This document shows, one piece after another, positions 34,800 through 42,599 of a DNA stretch of 64,000 nucleotides. The notes beneath the pieces are model-generated. The model ran no database searches. It had not been told where the DNA came from and saw only the letters and a list, made by a program, of their open reading frames with translations. How positions within the stretch are numbered: the first letter of the stretch is position 1; each line of letters begins with the position of its first letter. Source of the DNA: an uncultured Lachnospiraceae bacterium (GTDB taxonomy: Bacteria; Bacillota; Clostridia; Lachnospirales; Lachnospiraceae); assembly GCA_910577175.1 (NCBI GenBank), contig CAJTLU010000007.1, forward strand, positions 1 through 64,000, given 5' to 3'. Both the position numbers and the translations under genes were made by a program.

Positions 34800-35152
34800 T
34801 CTTTCTTTCCTTTCAGAATGTTGATATCATACAAAAGATATGCCGCGAAATGGTATCGTAGCAGCATCGACATGGCATCTTTTCTTTCAATTTCCTAAAA
34901 AGAATAGTGCTAACGTATAGTTCATTTGCCATATTTTATAGAATGCTGCCTTGGGGACGCAGGTTTCATAAACAGAGCAGAGGTTTGTTCCGGTTTCTAC
35001 AGGTTTTGAGGGTTCCGGGAAATTTCTGCGGGACGATAAAGTTTAAGGGTTTATTTGATTGACACAAGTAAATTATTTGTATAAAATAGAATCAAAAGCT
35101 TTATTCTGGCTTTTTTAATAGAAGAATACGTCAGAAAAAGCAGGAGGTTACT
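34800..35152. other. 353-bp divergent intergenic region
   Basis: This lies between the divergent C39 and DUF6273 genes. It holds the DUF6273 promoter near its right end and no reading frame, RNA family or repeat-box copy that I can support. Confidence 0.6.
35059..35087 (+). promoter_or_regulatory. Promoter for the DUF6273 lipoprotein
   Basis: TTGACA (35059-35064), 17 bases, TAAAAT (35082-35087). Confidence 0.7.
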
Positions 35153-36025
35153 ATGTCAGAAAGAAAACAACAGGAGAAAAAGAAAACAAAAACAGCAGGA
35201 AAGAACAGGCATATCCGTGTGCTTTTGTTTGTGGCATCGGTGTTTCTGACAGCATCTGCTGCGGCTTGTGCTAAGACGGACGCGGAGCCGACGAACGTAC
35301 CGACAGAGGCGGTAACCCCGGAGCCGACGAATGCGCCGACAGAGGCAGTAACCCCCAAGCCGGCTATTGTTGATGTTTCAGAGGCAGAGGCTGGTGATAC
35401 GGTGCTGTTCGGAACCTATGAACAAGACAATGACCAAAGCAACGGAGCAGAAGCGATTGAGTGGATTGTACTGGATAAGCAGGATGGAAAGCTTCTGTTG
35501 CTTAGTAAATATGCATTAGATTGTAAGAGTTATAACGAGGAGGAAACAGAGGTTACCTGGGAGACTTGTACACTGCGGGAGTGGCTGAACGGGACATTTT
35601 ATGACACTGCGTTCAGTCAGGCGGAGCAGGACTGCATTGCGACGACACAGGTGAAAAATGAAGATAATCCGATTTATAAGACAGAGGGTGGAAATGATAC
35701 GGAGGATAAGGTATTTCTTCTAAGTATCAAAGAAGCAATCCAGTATTTTAATTCTGACCCGGGTGCATGGGATTTTGCACGCTGTGTAAAGGTAACAGAA
35801 TATGCAAAGGCGCAGGGAGCCATGGTATATAATGAAGAGGAATTCAAGGTGGCCGGGAATCCGGAGTATAACGGAAGCGGCTGGTGGTGGCTCCGCTCGC
35901 CGGGTATGAATAGTGGCAAGGCGGCAAATATTTACCTTCTTGGCAGCGTCAACCGCGAAGGGCTCATTGTATTTGACACGGTCAGTGTTGTGAGGCCTGC
36001 ATTTTGGTTAAGTCTGGAACCGTAA
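35153..36025 (+). CDS. DUF6273 lipoprotein
   Basis: A 290-residue exported protein: basic start, hydrophobic segment (about 22-38), lipobox-like T-A-S-A-A-A-C, a low-complexity spacer with two copies of E/K-P-T-N-x-P-T-E-A-V-T-P, and a DUF6273 domain (about 75-290). That domain has the typical G-x-Y-E-Q-D, I-E-W-I-V-L-D, L-R-E-W-L-N-G-T-F-Y, W-W-W-L-R-S-P-G and V-R-P-A-F-W-L motifs. The function is unknown; the fold resembles C-type-lectin/FGE-like surface domains (inference). ATG follows GCAGGAGGTTACT. A fragment of a related gene lies at 45478. Confidence 0.85.
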   Translation: MSERKQQEKKKTKTAGKNRHIRVLLFVASVFLTASAAACAKTDAEPTNVPTEAVTPEPTNAPTEAVTPKPAIVDVSEAEAGDTVLFGTYEQDNDQSNGAEAIEWIVLDKQDGKLLLLSKYALDCKSYNEEETEVTWETCTLREWLNGTFYDTAFSQAEQDCIATTQVKNEDNPIYKTEGGNDTEDKVFLLSIKEAIQYFNSDPGAWDFARCVKVTEYAKAQGAMVYNEEEFKVAGNPEYNGSGWWWLRSPGMNSGKAANIYLLGSVNREGLIVFDTVSVVRPAFWLSLEP

Positions 36026-36034
36026 GTTTTTTAC

Positions 36035-36069
36035 TTGAATTTTAGCTTCTATTGCGCTATAATTAGCGC
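36035..36069 (+). promoter_or_regulatory. proA promoter with an inverted repeat over the -10
   Basis: TTGAAT (36035-36040), 17 bases, TATAAT (36058-36063). GCGCTA-TAAT-TAGCGC (36054-36069) is a perfect inverted repeat centred on the -10, a likely repressor site. Confidence 0.55.
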
Positions 36070-36096
36070 TAAATCAGCTGAGCAAAGGGGATTTTT

Positions 36097-37344
36097 ATGG
36101 AGACACTGGAAGTCATCGGACAGCGTGCCAGGGAAGCAAAGACAGAGCTGCTTCTGCTGGGACAGAAAAAGAAAACAGAGGCGCTATATGCTGTGGCAGA
36201 GGCGCTTGTTATACATGCGGATGAGATTCTTGCGGGCAACCGGAAGGATACGGATGCCGCAAGGGAAAACGGGATGTCGGAGGGGCTGTTGGACCGCCTT
36301 ACCCTTACCGTTGCGCGGATTGAGGCAATGGCAGAGGGGCTCCGTAAGGTTGCCGCACTGCCGGACCCGGTCGGGAGCGTACTTTCTATGGAGAAGCGTC
36401 CGAACGGACTGTTAATCGGAAAGAAGCGTGTGCCGCTTGGCTGTGTGGGAATCATTTACGAGTCCCGTCCGAACGTAACCTCGGATGCCTTCGGGCTTTG
36501 CTTTAAAACCGGAAATGCGGTGATTCTGCGCGGTGGAAGTGATGCCATCCATTCCAATACCGCGATTGTTTCCGTGCTTCGTAATGCGCTTGCTTCCTGT
36601 GGCATTTCTGCGGACGCAGTGCAGCTTTTGACGGATACGAGCCGGGAAACGGCCACGGCATTTATGAAGCTGAACCAGTATATTGATGTTTTGATTCCGC
36701 GGGGCGGCGCAGGGCTGATTGCAAGCGTTGTCCGGAACAGTACCGTTCCGGTCATTGAAACCGGCACCGGGAACTGTCATATTTATGTAGATAAAGATGC
36801 AGACTTTGCTATGGCGTTAGAAATTATTGATAATGCGAAAACGCAGCGGCTGGGCGTATGCAACGCCTGTGAGTCCCTTGTGATTCATTCATCAGTTTTA
36901 GAGGAATTTTTCCCGCAGCTTGTGGCACGTCTGACCGCAAAGGATGTTGTAATCCGTGCCGATGCCCGTGCAAGGGCAGTCTGCCCGCAGTGCGAGGCGG
37001 CAACAGAGGAGGATTTCGGAAAGGAGTACCTTGACCGCCTGATTTCGGTTAAGACCGTGGATTCCCTGGAGGAAGCAATCGCACATATTAACTGGTACAA
37101 TACCGGGCATTCCGAGGCAGTCATTACGGAAAACTACGATACGGCGATGCGCTTTTTGGAGGAAATTGATGCGGCAGCGGTTTATGTCAATGCATCGACA
37201 CGGTTTACCGACGGCGAAGAGTTCGGGTTCGGGGCGGAAATCGGAATCAGCACCCAGAAGCTCCATGCAAGGGGACCGATGGGCTTAGAAGCGCTGACGA
37301 CAACGAAATATATTATTTTTGGACAGGGACAGGTCAGAGAGTAG
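36097..37344 (+). CDS. proA: Glutamate-5-semialdehyde dehydrogenase
   Basis: A 415-residue NADPH-dependent reductase, the second step of proline synthesis. The catalytic cysteine is in R-L-G-V-C-N-A-C-E-S-L. Other family motifs are P-L-G-C-V-G-I-I-Y-E-S-R-P-N-V-T, G-N-A-V-I-L-R-G-G, and T-G-N-C-H-I-Y-V-D. Normal length. It is separated from proB by three genes, one of them on the other strand, and has its own promoter. Confidence 0.96.
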   Translation: METLEVIGQRAREAKTELLLLGQKKKTEALYAVAEALVIHADEILAGNRKDTDAARENGMSEGLLDRLTLTVARIEAMAEGLRKVAALPDPVGSVLSMEKRPNGLLIGKKRVPLGCVGIIYESRPNVTSDAFGLCFKTGNAVILRGGSDAIHSNTAIVSVLRNALASCGISADAVQLLTDTSRETATAFMKLNQYIDVLIPRGGAGLIASVVRNSTVPVIETGTGNCHIYVDKDADFAMALEIIDNAKTQRLGVCNACESLVIHSSVLEEFFPQLVARLTAKDVVIRADARARAVCPQCEAATEEDFGKEYLDRLISVKTVDSLEEAIAHINWYNTGHSEAVITENYDTAMRFLEEIDAAAVYVNASTRFTDGEEFGFGAEIGISTQKLHARGPMGLEALTTTKYIIFGQGQVRE

Positions 37345-37372
37345 GAACAGAGAGGATACGAAGAAGGACACG

Positions 37373-38800
37373 ATGCAGACAGAAAAGGAACGGGAACTTG
37401 CACCGGCAGGCGAGCCGGAGCGCCAGTATTATTTTATGGAGCTTTTGCGCAGGCACAATGAGGAACGGAGCGCAGAGCTTGGGAGAAGTCTGACGTATCA
37501 TATCGAAACATTCGGGTGTCAGATGAATGCGAAGGATTCGGAAAAGCTTGCCGGGATTCTCGAAGCCGCAGGCTATGTGCCGGAGCTTTCCGAGCAGGCG
37601 GATTTTGTGTTATACAATACATGTACGGTGCGGGAAAATGCAAATACAAAGGTGTATGGGCGTATCGGCTACCTCGGGAATTTAAAGTCTAAAAACCCGG
37701 AGATGCGGATTGCGCTTTGCGGCTGTATGATGCAGGAGCCGCATGTCCTTGCGAAAATTAAACAGAGCTATCGTTTTGTGGATATCGTGTTCGGCACGCA
37801 TAACATTTATATGCTGGCGGAGCTTATCTGGCGTCTGGTATCGGGAGAAAAGAGGGTCGTAGAAATCTGGGACGGTACGGAAAAGATTGTGGAGGAGCTT
37901 CCGAGCGAGCATAAGTATCGTTTTAAGGCAGGTGTCAATATTATGTACGGCTGCAATAATTTTTGCAGCTATTGTATTGTGCCGTATGTCAGGGGAAGGG
38001 AGCGCTCCAGAAGGCCTGAGGATATCCTTGCCGAGATAAAAAAGCTGGCGGACGAGGGCATTGTGGAGGTCATGCTGTTAGGGCAGAATGTGAACTCTTA
38101 TGGAAAGACGCTTGACAGCCCGTTAAGCTTTGCGGAATTGCTGAAAAAGGTGGAAGCGGTGGAGGGAATCCGCAGAATCCGTTTTATGACGTCTCATCCA
38201 AAGGATTTGTCGGATGAATTGATTGAGGTGATGCGGCAGTCCCGGAAGGTCTGCAGGCATCTGCATCTTCCGATGCAGTCGGGCAGTACGAAAATCCTTT
38301 CCCGGATGAACCGCAGATATAGCAAAGAGGACTATCTGGCATTAGTAGACAGGATAAAGGCCGCTATGCCGGATATTTCTCTGACGACGGATATTATTAC
38401 AGGGTTTCCGGGAGAAACGGAAGAGGATTTCCTTGATACGCTTGATGTAGTAAAGCGTGCAGGCTTTGATTCTGCCTATACATTTTTGTATTCTAAACGG
38501 ACCGGGACGCCTGCGGCGACAATGGAGGAGCAGGTACCGGAGGCTGTGGCAAAGGAGCGGTTCAACCGGCTTTTAGCCCTGCTGTCGGAGCAGTCGGCAA
38601 AGCAGACCGGAAAGCATACCGGAATGACTGCGGAGGTGCTGGTGGAAGAACAGAACGAACAAGAGCCGTCCCTTTTGACAGGGCGCCTCGGAAACAACCT
38701 TTTGGTGCATTTTCCAGGCGAGGCGTCCCTGGTCGGACAGTTTGTACAGGTAAAGCTTTGTGAGTGCAAGGGATTTTATTATATCGGCAGACAGGTATAG
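37373..38800 (+). CDS. miaB: tRNA-2-methylthio-N6-dimethylallyladenosine synthase
   Basis: A 475-residue radical-SAM methylthiotransferase acting on position 37 of tRNAs. The N-terminal domain has cluster-binding cysteines in F-G-C-Q-M-N, N-T-C-T-V-R and L-C-G-C-M. The radical-SAM motif is Y-G-C-N-N-F-C-S-Y-C-I-V-P, and a C-terminal TRAM domain ends the protein. A 40-residue charged extension precedes the family start. ATG 37373 follows GAAGGACACG; proA ends 28 bases before, so they are probably co-transcribed. Confidence 0.96.
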   Translation: MQTEKERELAPAGEPERQYYFMELLRRHNEERSAELGRSLTYHIETFGCQMNAKDSEKLAGILEAAGYVPELSEQADFVLYNTCTVRENANTKVYGRIGYLGNLKSKNPEMRIALCGCMMQEPHVLAKIKQSYRFVDIVFGTHNIYMLAELIWRLVSGEKRVVEIWDGTEKIVEELPSEHKYRFKAGVNIMYGCNNFCSYCIVPYVRGRERSRRPEDILAEIKKLADEGIVEVMLLGQNVNSYGKTLDSPLSFAELLKKVEAVEGIRRIRFMTSHPKDLSDELIEVMRQSRKVCRHLHLPMQSGSTKILSRMNRRYSKEDYLALVDRIKAAMPDISLTTDIITGFPGETEEDFLDTLDVVKRAGFDSAYTFLYSKRTGTPAATMEEQVPEAVAKERFNRLLALLSEQSAKQTGKHTGMTAEVLVEEQNEQEPSLLTGRLGNNLLVHFPGEASLVGQFVQVKLCECKGFYYIGRQV

Positions 38801-38811
38801 CATCAGGAAGG

Positions 38812-38949
38812 TCCTTATTTTGTATGTAGCCTTTTGTTCCCTTTTGTTCCGGCAGCGTTAAAAACCGCGCTCCTTTGGACAAATGCAAAATGAAACTGCC
38901 GCATAGCCGCCTGGACTTTTCAGACTACTAAAAAAAATGCAAACTCAAG
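38812..38949 (+). repeat. Fold-back intergenic repeat, copy F (138 bp)
   Basis: The left end is eroded (TCCTTATTTTGTATGTAG). The interior has TTGTTCCGGCAGCG, TCCTTTGGACAAATGCAAAA and GCCGCCTGGAC. The right end is AAAAAATGCAAACTCAAG (38932-38949). The right end lies 10 bases before the rny -35. Confidence 0.78.
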
Positions 38950-38959
38950 CAGGTTATAC

Positions 38960-38988
38960 TTGACATAAGTTTTAAAAAAGTATAAAAT
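38960..38988 (+). promoter_or_regulatory. Promoter for rny
   Basis: TTGACA (38960-38965), 17 bases, TAAAAT (38983-38988). Confidence 0.7.
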
Positions 38989-39037
38989 TATTATGTTGTG
39001 TTATGTACAATGAAAATTGAATAAAGGAGGTGTTTCC

Positions 39038-40600
39038 GTGCATCCGGTAAATTTGGTTGTGCTTATTATTGCAATCGTTGTGACTGCGGTTGTAGTTGGA
39101 CTTGCCTGCTGGTTTCTGGCGATTGGTTACCGCAAGAGATTCGTGGAATCGAAAATCGGTTCGGCGGAGAGCATGGCAAGGGACATAAAAAATGAGGCAT
39201 TAAAAGCGGCTGAAGCCATGAAAAAGGAAGCACTGCTCGAAATCAAGGAAGAGAAGCTGAAGACCCAGAACGAACTGGAGAAAGAGGCAAAAGAGCAACG
39301 TTCCGATTTACACCGCTACGAGCAGCGTGTCTTATCAAAGGAAGAAGCCATTGATAAGAAAGCCAGTGCATTGGAAAAAAGGGAAGGCAGGCTGAATGCA
39401 AAGGAAGCTGAGCTGGAGAAACTCAGAAACGAAGTGGAAGAGTTTCATCAGAAGCAGTTGCATGAGCTTGAAAAAATTTCCGGATTAACCTCCGAACAAG
39501 CAAAGGAATATCTTATCAAATCTGTTGAGGACGATGTAAAGCATGAAACTGCCATTCTGATTAAGGAGATGGACAACCGTGCAAGGGAGGAAGCGGAAAA
39601 AAAGGCAAAGGAGTATGTCGTTACCGCAATTCAGAAATGTGCGGCAGACCATGTGGCAGAGTCTACCATTTCGGTTGTTCCGCTGCCGAATGACGAAATG
39701 AAGGGACGTATTATCGGACGTGAAGGCCGTAATATCCGTACACTCGAAACCTTAACAGGCGTAGAACTTATCATTGACGATACGCCGGAAGCCGTAGTGC
39801 TTTCCGGATTCGATCCAATTCGGAGAGAGGTTGCAAGAATCGCATTGGAAAAGCTGATTATTGACGGCCGCATCCATCCGGCACGGATAGAAGAAATGGT
39901 AGAGAAAGCGCAAAAGGAAGTGGATACCCTGATTCGTGAGGAAGGCGAATCGGCAGCCTTGGAAGTAGGCGTACATGGTATCCATCCGGAGCTGATTAAG
40001 CTCCTTGGTCGTATGAAGTTCCGTACAAGCTACGGTCAAAATGCATTAAAGCATTCCATTGAAGTTGCGATTTTATCCGGGCTTCTTGCCGGAGAAATCG
40101 GCGTAGACACAAGGCTTGCAAAGCGTGCAGGCCTGCTGCATGACATCGGAAAGTCCGTGGATCATGAAATGGAGGGGACTCATGTACAGATTGGCGTTGA
40201 TTTGTGCCGTAAGTATAAGGAGTCCGCAAATGTAATCAATGCGGTGGAGGCTCACCATGGTGATGTTGAACCGCAGACTCTGGTTGCCTGCATTGTACAG
40301 GCTGCCGATACGATTTCCGCTGCCCGTCCGGGCGCAAGACGTGAGACGCTTGACGCGTACACCAACAGATTGAAACAGTTAGAAGATATTGCCAATAGCT
40401 TTAAGGGGGTAGATAAGTCCTTTGCAATCCAGGCAGGAAGAGAAGTACGGGTTATGGTTGTACCGGAACAGGTTTCCGACGATGACCTTGTATTGCTTGC
40501 CCGCGACTTATCGAAAAAGATTGAGTCTGAGCTGGAGTATCCGGGTCAGATTAAGATTAACGTAGTACGCGAAACAAGAGTAACAGACTACGCGAAGTAA
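39038..40600 (+). CDS. rny: Ribonuclease Y
   Basis: A 520-residue membrane-anchored endoribonuclease that starts bulk mRNA decay in Firmicutes. Order: N-terminal membrane helix (about 5-27), long charged coiled coil (30-170), KH RNA-binding domain with M-K-G-R-I-I-G-R-E-G-R-N-I-R, and a HD domain with L-L-H-D-I-G-K-S-V-D-H-E and A-H-H-G. The GTG at 39038 is chosen because AAAGGAGGTG precedes it; the longer frame begins inside that ribosome site. Confidence 0.96.
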   Translation: MHPVNLVVLIIAIVVTAVVVGLACWFLAIGYRKRFVESKIGSAESMARDIKNEALKAAEAMKKEALLEIKEEKLKTQNELEKEAKEQRSDLHRYEQRVLSKEEAIDKKASALEKREGRLNAKEAELEKLRNEVEEFHQKQLHELEKISGLTSEQAKEYLIKSVEDDVKHETAILIKEMDNRAREEAEKKAKEYVVTAIQKCAADHVAESTISVVPLPNDEMKGRIIGREGRNIRTLETLTGVELIIDDTPEAVVLSGFDPIRREVARIALEKLIIDGRIHPARIEEMVEKAQKEVDTLIREEGESAALEVGVHGIHPELIKLLGRMKFRTSYGQNALKHSIEVAILSGLLAGEIGVDTRLAKRAGLLHDIGKSVDHEMEGTHVQIGVDLCRKYKESANVINAVEAHHGDVEPQTLVACIVQAADTISAARPGARRETLDAYTNRLKQLEDIANSFKGVDKSFAIQAGREVRVMVVPEQVSDDDLVLLARDLSKKIESELEYPGQIKINVVRETRVTDYAK

Positions 40601-40608
40601 GAAGGAAA

Positions 40609-40648
40609 AGAAGCCGTTACATAAAAAATTGTGTGACGGCTTCTTTTT
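40609..40648 (+). terminator. Terminator after rny
   Basis: AGAAGCCGTTAC pairs with GTGACGGCTTCT (one G-U pair), followed by TTTTT. Its tail directly adjoins the solitary upstream box of the next gene. Confidence 0.8.
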
Positions 40649-40700
40649 GCGGAAACACAAGGAAAAAAAGCTTGCATTTTTATATATGATATATTACAAT
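40648..40700 (+). promoter_or_regulatory. Solitary upstream box and promoter of the aminotransferase
   Basis: TGCGGAAACACAAG (40648-40661) matches the 14-base core of the repeat box at 13 positions, with no fold-back partner. TTGCAT (40672-40677), 17 bases, TACAAT (40695-40700) follows after 10 bases. Confidence 0.65.
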
Positions 40701-40772
40701 AGGAAAGAAATCTCTGTTCGGTTGTATACAATAATACATTATGGACGGTTGAAAGAAGGAGAGGAAGAAACT

Positions 40773-41981
40773 ATGTCGCTTACGTTATCAAAGAAAGCAC
40801 AGGCAGTAAAGCCTTCGTCTACGCTTGCCATTACCGCAAAGGCAAACGAGTTAAAGGCAAAGGGACTTGATGTGGTCGGTTTTGGCGCAGGAGAGCCGGA
40901 TTTCAATACGCCGGACAATATTTGCGAAGCAGCCGTCAATGCAATTCATGCCGGCTTTACAAAATATACCCCGGCATCCGGGACAGCAGAGTTAAAGCAG
41001 GCAATCTGCCAGAAGTTTGAGCTTTTTAACAGGCTGCACTATGAGCCGGCACAGATTGTAGTAAGTAACGGAGGAAAGCATTCTTTAACTAATGTATTTT
41101 CAGCAATTCTGAATCCGGGAGACGAGGTGGTTATTCCATCCCCGTACTGGCTCAGCTATCCGGAAATTGTGCGTCTTGCAGATGGTGTACCGGTGATTGT
41201 ACGCTGCGGCAAGGAGCAGAGCTATAAGATAACAGCGGAGCAGCTTGCGGCTGCCTGCACCGAAAAGACGAAAGCGTTTGTACTGAATACGCCGAACAAT
41301 CCGACCGGTATGATTTATACCAGGGAAGAGTTAGAAGCCTTGGCAAAGGTGATTGTGGAAAAGGATATCTACTGTGTTGCGGATGAGATGTATGAGAACC
41401 TGATTTATGAAGGAAACGAGGCTGTCAGCATTGCGTCGTTAGGCGAGGAGATTTATAAGAGGACGATTACCTGCAGTGGTGTGGCAAAGAGCTATGCTAT
41501 GACCGGTTGGAGAATCGGCTATACGGGCTCCTCTGCGGAGATTGCAAAGCTGATGGGCAGCGTGCAGAGCCACCAGACCTCGAATCCGAACTCCATTGCG
41601 CAGAAGGCGACGGTAGAGGCGCTTTTAGGACCGCAGGATACGGTGGTTGCAATGAATAAAGAGTTTGACAGACGCCGGGACTATATGTACGAGCGAATCA
41701 GTAAAATGGAGCTGGTTGACGCGATACGGCCGTTAGGCGCGTTTTATATCTTTGTTGATGTCAGCAGGCTTCTTTCAAGATTTTATAAGGGTGAGGAAAT
41801 CAAAAATGTCGGCAGGCTTGCAGAAATTTTAATTGAGGATTATATGACCGCGGTAATTCCGTGTGCAGATTTCGGCTTTGACGACCATATCCGTTTGTCC
41901 TATGCGATTTCCATGGAGCAGATTAAAAAGGGTCTGGACCGTATCGAACGCTTTATCAAGGACACGGAGGAAAGTAAATAA
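40773..41981 (+). CDS. Class I/II pyridoxal-phosphate aminotransferase (aspartate aminotransferase)
   Basis: A 402-residue fold-type I aminotransferase, subgroup I-beta, close to aspartate aminotransferases of Bacillus and Thermus. Motifs: G-A-G-E-P-D-F-N-T-P near residue 38, N-T-P-N-N-P-T-G, V-A-D-E-M-Y, and the PLP lysine in S-G-V-A-K-S-Y-A-M-T-G-W-R-I-G-Y. It interconverts aspartate and oxaloacetate with glutamate and 2-oxoglutarate. ATG 40773 follows AAGGAGAGGAAG. Substrate is inferred from subgroup. Confidence 0.9.
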   Translation: MSLTLSKKAQAVKPSSTLAITAKANELKAKGLDVVGFGAGEPDFNTPDNICEAAVNAIHAGFTKYTPASGTAELKQAICQKFELFNRLHYEPAQIVVSNGGKHSLTNVFSAILNPGDEVVIPSPYWLSYPEIVRLADGVPVIVRCGKEQSYKITAEQLAAACTEKTKAFVLNTPNNPTGMIYTREELEALAKVIVEKDIYCVADEMYENLIYEGNEAVSIASLGEEIYKRTITCSGVAKSYAMTGWRIGYTGSSAEIAKLMGSVQSHQTSNPNSIAQKATVEALLGPQDTVVAMNKEFDRRRDYMYERISKMELVDAIRPLGAFYIFVDVSRLLSRFYKGEEIKNVGRLAEILIEDYMTAVIPCADFGFDDHIRLSYAISMEQIKKGLDRIERFIKDTEESK

Positions 41982-42015
41982 AAAGAAAAGGGACTCCAAT
42001 AAGCAAAAATAAGTT

Positions 42016-42050
42016 CCCGGAGCTTTGTAACAGAAGCTCCGGGTTTTTTG
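42016..42050 (+). terminator. Terminator after the aminotransferase
   Basis: CCCGGAGCTT pairs with AAGCTCCGGG around an 8-base loop, followed by TTTTTTG. Confidence 0.9.
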
Positions 42051-42138
42051 TATGGAAAGTTTTCATCTTAATACTTAATACTTGTAAACTTATAAAGTAA
42101 AATAGAAGGAAAAATGTGAAATTATTTGCAAAAACAGG

Positions 42139-42190
42139 TTGACAAACAGGTCTACATAATATAAACTATAGATAATCTACATGGTATAGA
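42139..42190 (+). promoter_or_regulatory. Promoter and putative BlaI operator, copy 1
   Basis: TTGACA (42139-42144), 17 bases, TAAACT (42162-42167). Two imperfect dyads with TCTA/TAGA ends overlap the core promoter and start region: one at 42151-42172, the other TCTACATGGTATAGA (42176-42190). BlaI/MecI/CopY proteins bind TACA/TGTA-type dyads, so autorepression is likely. Identical in copy 2. Confidence 0.6.
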
Positions 42191-42230
42191 CTAGCGTGGG
42201 AGAGCAATGAGTAGAAGAAGGAGTGATGTT

Positions 42231-42599
42231 ATGCCAGAAATCCAATTAGGCACAGTAGAATCAAAGTTTGCAGATATTATCTGGGAGCATGAGCCGGTAC
42301 ATTCGCGCGAAATCGTAAAGCTTGCCGGGGAAAAGCTGAACTGGAAGAAGTCGACCACTTATACGGTACTGCGGCGGCTTTGCGAGAAGGGGATTTTTGC
42401 AAACAAGAACAGCATCGTTTCAGCCGTGATGTCAAGGGCGGAGTTTTATTCGCTGCAGAGTGAGATGTTTGTGCAGGAGACCTTTGATGGTTCTCTTCCG
42501 GCATTTCTTGCTGCATTTACCGCAAGGAAAGGCAGATTATCACCAGAGGAGGTTAAGGAATTGCGCCGCATGGTTGCAGAGTATGAGGAGGAAGTATGA
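42231..42599 (+). CDS. BlaI/MecI-family repressor, copy 1
   Basis: A winged-helix repressor of the penicillinase-repressor family. ATG 42231 (122 residues, MPEIQLGTVESKFADIIW) is 7 bases after AAGGAG; ATG 42207 behind GGGAG would add 8 residues. The DNA-binding domain contains I-I-W-E-H-E-P-V and W-K-K-S-T-T-Y-T-V-L-R-R-L; the C-terminal helices dimerise. In BlaI the linker is cut after BlaR1 signalling. The stop overlaps the start of the membrane partner (ATGA). DNA is identical to copy 2 at 45996. Confidence 0.9.
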   Translation: MPEIQLGTVESKFADIIWEHEPVHSREIVKLAGEKLNWKKSTTYTVLRRLCEKGIFANKNSIVSAVMSRAEFYSLQSEMFVQETFDGSLPAFLAAFTARKGRLSPEEVKELRRMVAEYEEEV

